Shown here piece by piece: positions 60,120 through 64,000 of a stretch of DNA of 64,000 bases. The number at the start of each line of letters is the position of its first letter. The stretch's first letter is position 1. Source of the DNA: Fictibacillus nanhaiensis (GTDB lineage Bacteria > Bacillota > Bacilli > Bacillales > Fictibacillaceae). The stretch is from NCBI GenBank assembly GCA_017052515.1, contig JAFHKR010000039.1:1736001-1800000 (forward strand), given 5' to 3'. Made by a program: the position numbers and the translations under genes. A model generated the notes under the pieces. The model saw only the letters and a list, made by a program, of their open reading frames with translations. It made no database searches and was not told the DNA's origin.

Positions 60120-61394
60120 TTAAGCACTCTCTTTTGGAGTTTCTTTTGATTGTTCGATAACCGTACCATCTTCTAACTCAAGAGTTGGTGGTACTTTGTC
60201 AGAGATCGTTTCTTTCGTTACGATACATTTAACAACATCTTCACGAGAAGGCAGCTCAAACATTACGTCAAGCATAACTCCTTCGATGATCGAACGAAGT
60301 CCACGTGCACCTGTTTTACGTTCGATAGCTTGAGCAGAAATTTCCCGAAGAGCTTCGTCCGTAAATTCTAGTTCGACACCGTCAATATCCAATAACTTTT
60401 GATATTGTTTTACAAGTGCGTTCTTAGGTTTTGTTAAGATTTCGATCAACGCTTCCTCATCAAGAGGATTCAGGTTTGAAATAACCGGCAAACGACCGAT
60501 AAATTCAGGAATCAAACCAAAGCGAAGTAAATCTTCAGGAAGAACTTTAGATAAGTATTCTCCCGCTTTTAAGTCAGCTTGTTTCGTTTCAGAACTGAAC
60601 CCAATCACTTTCTTACCAAGTCGGCGTTTGATGATTTGTTCAATACCATCAAATGCTCCACCACAAATGAACAGAATGTTTGTCGTGTCGATTTGGATGA
60701 ACTCTTGGTGAGGATGCTTTCTTCCTCCTTGTGGCGGCACGCTAGCTACTGTACCCTCAAGGATTTTTAGAAGAGCCTGCTGAACGCCTTCACCAGAAAC
60801 ATCTCTTGTGATAGAAGGGTTTTCGGATTTACGTGCAATCTTATCGATCTCATCGATATAGATGATACCCTTTTCTGCTTTCTCAACATCATAATCTGCA
60901 GACTGAATCAATTTAAGGAGAATGTTCTCTACATCCTCACCTACGTATCCAGCTTCAGTTAAAGATGTAGCATCAGCAATAGCAAACGGTACGTTTAAGA
61001 TACGAGCCAACGTTTGAGCAAGGAGCGTCTTACCACTACCTGTTGGTCCGATCATTGCAATGTTACTTTTCGCTAGTTCAACTTCATCCGATTTTTGAGT
61101 TGAATTTATACGTTTGTAGTGATTGTAAACGGCTACAGAAAGTGATTTCTTAGCCTGAGCTTGACCGATAACATATTCGTCAAGAATTTTACGAATTTCT
61201 ACTGGTTTTGGTACTTCTTTTAGTTCTACATCCTCTTCTGTACCTAATTCTTCTTCTACGATTTCAGTACAAAGTTCGATACATTCATCACAAATATATA
61301 CACCTGGTCCAGCAACCAGTTTTCTTACTTGATCTTGTGTTTTACCACAGAAAGAACATTTCAATTGCCCTTTTTCATCATTAAATTTAAACAA
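60120..61394 (-). CDS. clpX: ATP-dependent Clp protease ATP-binding subunit ClpX
   Basis: About 424 residues from a TTG at 61394, chosen because AGGGGTG lies 6 bases upstream and the protein then begins [18 protein letters not shown] as in other ClpX. N-terminal zinc finger (CSFC .. CDEC), Walker [13 protein letters not shown], Walker [14 protein letters not shown], pore loop AGYVGEDVE, and the [11 protein letters not shown]-type region. Unfolds substrates for ClpP. Confidence 0.98.
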   Translation of the reverse strand: MFKFNDEKGQLKCSFCGKTQDQVRKLVAGPGVYICDECIELCTEIVEEELGTEEDVELKEVPKPVEIRKILDEYVIGQAQAKKSLSVAVYNHYKRINSTQKSDEVELAKSNIAMIGPTGSGKTLLAQTLARILNVPFAIADATSLTEAGYVGEDVENILLKLIQSADYDVEKAEKGIIYIDEIDKIARKSENPSITRDVSGEGVQQALLKILEGTVASVPPQGGRKHPHQEFIQIDTTNILFICGGAFDGIEQIIKRRLGKKVIGFSSETKQADLKAGEYLSKVLPEDLLRFGLIPEFIGRLPVISNLNPLDEEALIEILTKPKNALVKQYQKLLDIDGVELEFTDEALREISAQAIERKTGARGLRSIIEGVMLDVMFELPSREDVVKCIVTKETISDKVPPTLELEDGTVIEQSKETPKESA

Positions 61395-61726
61395 TGATAT
61401 CACCCCTAAAACGAGAATATGGATGAAACGCTTGACTAAAATTCAGATAAATTCTGAAGGAAAGTCTGATTATCTTTTCTACTACTTTAAGCATTCCGTT
61501 GATTATAATGGATTGTATCACACTTCCATAATAAAACGGAAATAATAACGCTTAATAAATATGTATGGTAATGCTCTATATAAGTATGAACAATACCGGA
61601 AGATTTAAAACCTATATTTCAGATAGGATGTGTATTTTAAATAGAAATTTTATATGTATGGCAAAACAAGGCACGATACATAAGGATCGCGCCTTGTTTT
61701 AATTTATGAACTTATTTAATTATTGA
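61395..61726. other. intergenic region between tig and clpX
   Basis: 332 bp, A/T-rich. It holds the tig terminator and, at 61502-61507, a minus-strand TATAAT that may be the clpX -10, without a good -35. No ORF with a ribosome site and no repeat copy. Confidence 0.5.
61662..61701 (-). terminator. intrinsic terminator after tig
   Basis: AAAACAAGGC.CGAT and GATCG.GCCTTGTTTT arms; T-rich end on the minus strand. Confidence 0.75.
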
Positions 61727-63019
61727 TTAAACAGTTTTGCTGTTTTCCACAAGAAAGTCGATTGCTTTACGTACTTTCAAGTCAGCTGCTACTGCATCAT
61801 TTCCGCCTTGCATAGCAAGCATCTGTTTGATTTGTTCTACTTCCATTTGGTACATTTCAGCCATCTTGCTAAGTTCAGCATCGATTTCTTCTTCAGAAAC
61901 TTCAATGTTTTCAGCTTCAACGATCGCTTCAAGTACTAGGTTAGTACGAACGCGTTTTCCAGCATCTTCTTTCATTTGCTCACGAAGTGCTTCTTCGCTT
62001 GTACCAGAGAACTGGTAGTATAGATCAAGGTTCATACCTTGCATTTGAAGACGTTGGCCAAATTCTTGAACCATGCGGTCAAGCTCTGTGTTTACCATTG
62101 CTTCAGGAATGTCGATTTCTGCATTCTCAGATGCTTTTTCGATTACTGTTTCACGAGTTTTGTTTTCAGCTTCTTGCTTTTTGCTCTCTTCAAGCTTTGT
62201 GCGAAGTTCTTTTTTCAGATCTTCTAATGTTTCAGCATCGCCTTCAGCTTCTTTAGCGAACTCGTCATTAAGTTCTGGAAGTTGTTTAGCTTTGATGTCG
62301 TGGATGCTTACTTTGAAAACAGCAGGCTTACCAGCTAGTTCTTCAGCATGGTACTCTTCAGGGAAGTTAACGTTAACTTCTTTTTCAGCGCCAGCTTTTT
62401 CACCAACTAATTGCTCCTCAAAACCTGGGATGAAAGATCCAGATCCGATTTCAAGAGAATAATTCTCAGCTTTTCCACCTTCGAAAGCTTCGCCATCAAC
62501 GAATCCTTCGAAATCGATGTTTACAGTATCGCCGTTCTCAACAGTACCCTCTTCTTTAACTACAAGCTCAGCTTGTTGTTCTTGAAGAGAAGTAAGTTCG
62601 TTTTGAACATCTTCGTCTGTAACTTCAGTTTCAGTCTTCTCAACTTCAAGACCTTTGTAATCACCAAGTTTAACTTCTGGCTTAACGATTACTTTAGCTG
62701 TGAAAACAAGGTTGCTTCCTTGTTCCATTTTTTCGATGTCAACTTCTGGACGATCAACTGGCTCGATACCAGCTTCTTGTACAGCGTCTCCATATGCTTT
62801 AGGCAATAGGATATCTAGAGCGTCTTGGTAAAGAGACTCTACTCCAAAACGTTGTTCAAAAAGTCTACGAGGCATTTTCCCTTTACGGAATCCTGGTACG
62901 TTTACTTGTTTTACAACTTTTTTGAACGCTTGGTCAAGCGCTGTATCTACTTCAGTTGCCTCAACTTCTACCGTTAAGACACCTTGATTACCTTCTAACT
63001 TTTCCCATTTAGCAGTCAT
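61727..63019 (-). CDS. tig: trigger factor
   Basis: Protein of 430 residues. N-terminal ribosome-binding domain with the signature [19 protein letters not shown], a central FKBP-type prolyl isomerase ([19 protein letters not shown]), and a long helical C-terminal chaperone part. Binds nascent chains at the exit tunnel. Own promoter and terminator. Confidence 0.98.
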   Translation of the reverse strand: MTAKWEKLEGNQGVLTVEVEATEVDTALDQAFKKVVKQVNVPGFRKGKMPRRLFEQRFGVESLYQDALDILLPKAYGDAVQEAGIEPVDRPEVDIEKMEQGSNLVFTAKVIVKPEVKLGDYKGLEVEKTETEVTDEDVQNELTSLQEQQAELVVKEEGTVENGDTVNIDFEGFVDGEAFEGGKAENYSLEIGSGSFIPGFEEQLVGEKAGAEKEVNVNFPEEYHAEELAGKPAVFKVSIHDIKAKQLPELNDEFAKEAEGDAETLEDLKKELRTKLEESKKQEAENKTRETVIEKASENAEIDIPEAMVNTELDRMVQEFGQRLQMQGMNLDLYYQFSGTSEEALREQMKEDAGKRVRTNLVLEAIVEAENIEVSEEEIDAELSKMAEMYQMEVEQIKQMLAMQGGNDAVAADLKVRKAIDFLVENSKTV

Positions 63020-63077
63020 TAAATGTTCCCTCCAACATCGGTATTTCCATAACTATCATATAGATTACAACCATTCC

Positions 63078-63105
63078 ATTATAGCATAGACGTTTTGTAT
63101 TTCAA
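63078..63105 (-). promoter_or_regulatory. candidate sigma-A promoter of tig
   Basis: Minus strand TTGAAA (63100-63105), 16 bases, TATAAT (63078-63083) with an extended TGC just before it, about 60 bases before the start codon. Confidence 0.55.
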
Positions 63106-63125
63106 CAAGTTACATCACTTTCTCA

Positions 63126-64000
63126 TTAAGTCTGCATATAAAATCTTTCCAATTCGACGAGAACCTTTACTGCTTTCTGTAATTCATCATCTTCTTGATC
63201 CATTTCTTCTTCCATTCCACAGAGAATATTTGCAGCCATAACAGTTGCCTCAAACCATAGGATCTTATTTTCGGGAGTCGGAGAGAAAGGATATAGCGCG
63301 AGTGAATAATCCTTCCACACGGCGAGTGCGATCTCGAGTAGTGATGGGTTCTCTTGCTCAAGTTCGTCTTTGATCAAAGATCTTACTTCATTATAAAAGT
63401 GATTCTCATTTAAATCCGTTAGGTTTGCGATGTCCACTTCAGTGAGTTGTCCGTATTTCTCTATCTTTACGATTTTATCTACTTGGTTTTCTTTTAGGTA
63501 TTGCAGGATTAAGCTTTTTACAGCCGGATGTTTTTTTTCATCTATTAAAAAAGACTCAAACATCGGGATGACCATATCGGGTCCGAGGCGCTTCAACTGT
63601 TGTACAGCCATCCACTGCGAGTCTGCCTGATCGCTAGCAAGCATCTCTTTTAACGCTTGAAAATCAGGACTAGCTGGAGGTGTTGTTGGAAGTTCTGGAT
63701 CTTTCTTCACTTCAGGAACACCTTCCTGCTCAATTACTTTACGGCTGAACTGGAGAAGCTGATAAAACGTTTCGGCTTTGTCTGCAGGAATCTTTTGCTC
63801 TTCAAGAACAGCTTCGATCACGGAAACAACGGCTATGTATTCTGATAACTGAACTAATATACTTAAATAAATTTGAAGTACGTCGTAATATTCTCCGATC
63901 CCTTCTTTAAGCATACGGTCGCATCTTTGTTTGGCTTCGTGTAAGCGTCCTAATTCAACCAAACTTAAAACAAGCCCAAGGTTGCCTTGTGCATGCATTG
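63126..64000 (-). CDS. ysoA: TPR repeat protein YsoA, partial at 5' end
   Basis: At least 290 C-terminal residues; the gene continues beyond the right edge. The visible start HAQGNLGLVLSLVELGRLHEAKQRCDRML is a TPR unit, so the ATG at 63998 is internal, not the start. Later parts are acidic and helical. Position upstream of tig matches ysoA. Function unknown. Confidence 0.8.
   Translation of the reverse strand, partial: MHAQGNLGLVLSLVELGRLHEAKQRCDRMLKEGIGEYYDVLQIYLSILVQLSEYIAVVSVIEAVLEEQKIPADKAETFYQLLQFSRKVIEQEGVPEVKKDPELPTTPPASPDFQALKEMLASDQADSQWMAVQQLKRLGPDMVIPMFESFLIDEKKHPAVKSLILQYLKENQVDKIVKIEKYGQLTEVDIANLTDLNENHFYNEVRSLIKDELEQENPSLLEIALAVWKDYSLALYPFSPTPENKILWFEATVMAANILCGMEEEMDQEDDELQKAVKVLVELERFYMQT

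Overview
The window is a gene-dense block of core housekeeping and sporulation genes from an endospore-forming Bacillaceae chromosome. Gene order runs relA-apt-recJ-secD/secF-comN-spoVB ... ruvBA ... safA-nadACB/nifS-niaR ... obg-spo0B-rpmA-prp-rplU ... spoIVFAB-minCD-mreBCD-radC-maf-spoIIB ... folC-valS-ysxE-spoVID-hemLBDCXA-ysxD-engB-lonA-lonB-clpX-tig-ysoA. This is nearly the Bacillus subtilis order. Departures from B. subtilis, together with the intergenic palindromic repeats, suggest a Fictibacillus-like genus, but genus assignment from one window is only an inference. Almost every gene is on the minus strand; spoVB, yrzE, nifS-niaR, a 64-codon ORF and ysxD are on the plus strand.

Layout: 1-5.9 kb holds the stringent-response gene relA (cut by the window edge), purine salvage (apt), recJ and a SecD/SecF pair encoded by two overlapping genes. 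6-13.7 kb holds comN, spoVB, two small membrane-protein genes and a tight ruvA-ruvB-DUF2905-queA-tgt-yajC cluster. 14-22.6 kb holds a YhcN/CoxA-type lipoprotein, a CotS-like kinase, the LysM coat protein SafA, and NAD synthesis (nadBCA) divergent from nifS-niaR across a shared NiaR operator. 22.6-31.7 kb holds pheB (without pheA), obg, spo0B, the L27/Prp/L21 ribosomal cluster with a leader RNA, an RNase E/G, the SpoIVFA/B signalling pair and MinCD. 31.7-43.4 kb holds mreBCD, radC, maf, spoIIB, a membrane GAF-GGDEF protein where B. subtilis has comC, folC, and valS with a T-box. 43.5-54.6 kb holds coat-assembly genes (spoVID, an unassigned kinase-like gene, ysxE) and the complete hemAXCDBL haem operon. 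54.6-64 kb holds engB, two Lon proteases, clpX, tig and ysoA (cut by the window edge).

Themes: forespore encasement (SafA with its partner SpoVID), the sigma-K checkpoint (SpoIVFA/B), cell shape and septum placement (MreBCD/MinCD), NAD homeostasis (NifS supplies sulfur for the NadA cluster, NiaR represses), haem synthesis, and protein quality control (Tig, ClpX, LonA, LonB). The most unusual non-coding element is a family of about 140-bp imperfect palindromes, with at least seven clear copies plus degraded pieces, mostly just beyond intrinsic terminators. Some copies carry a shared extra internal module. No phage, IS transposase, CRISPR array, rRNA or tRNA gene was found, and no clearly new multi-gene system.
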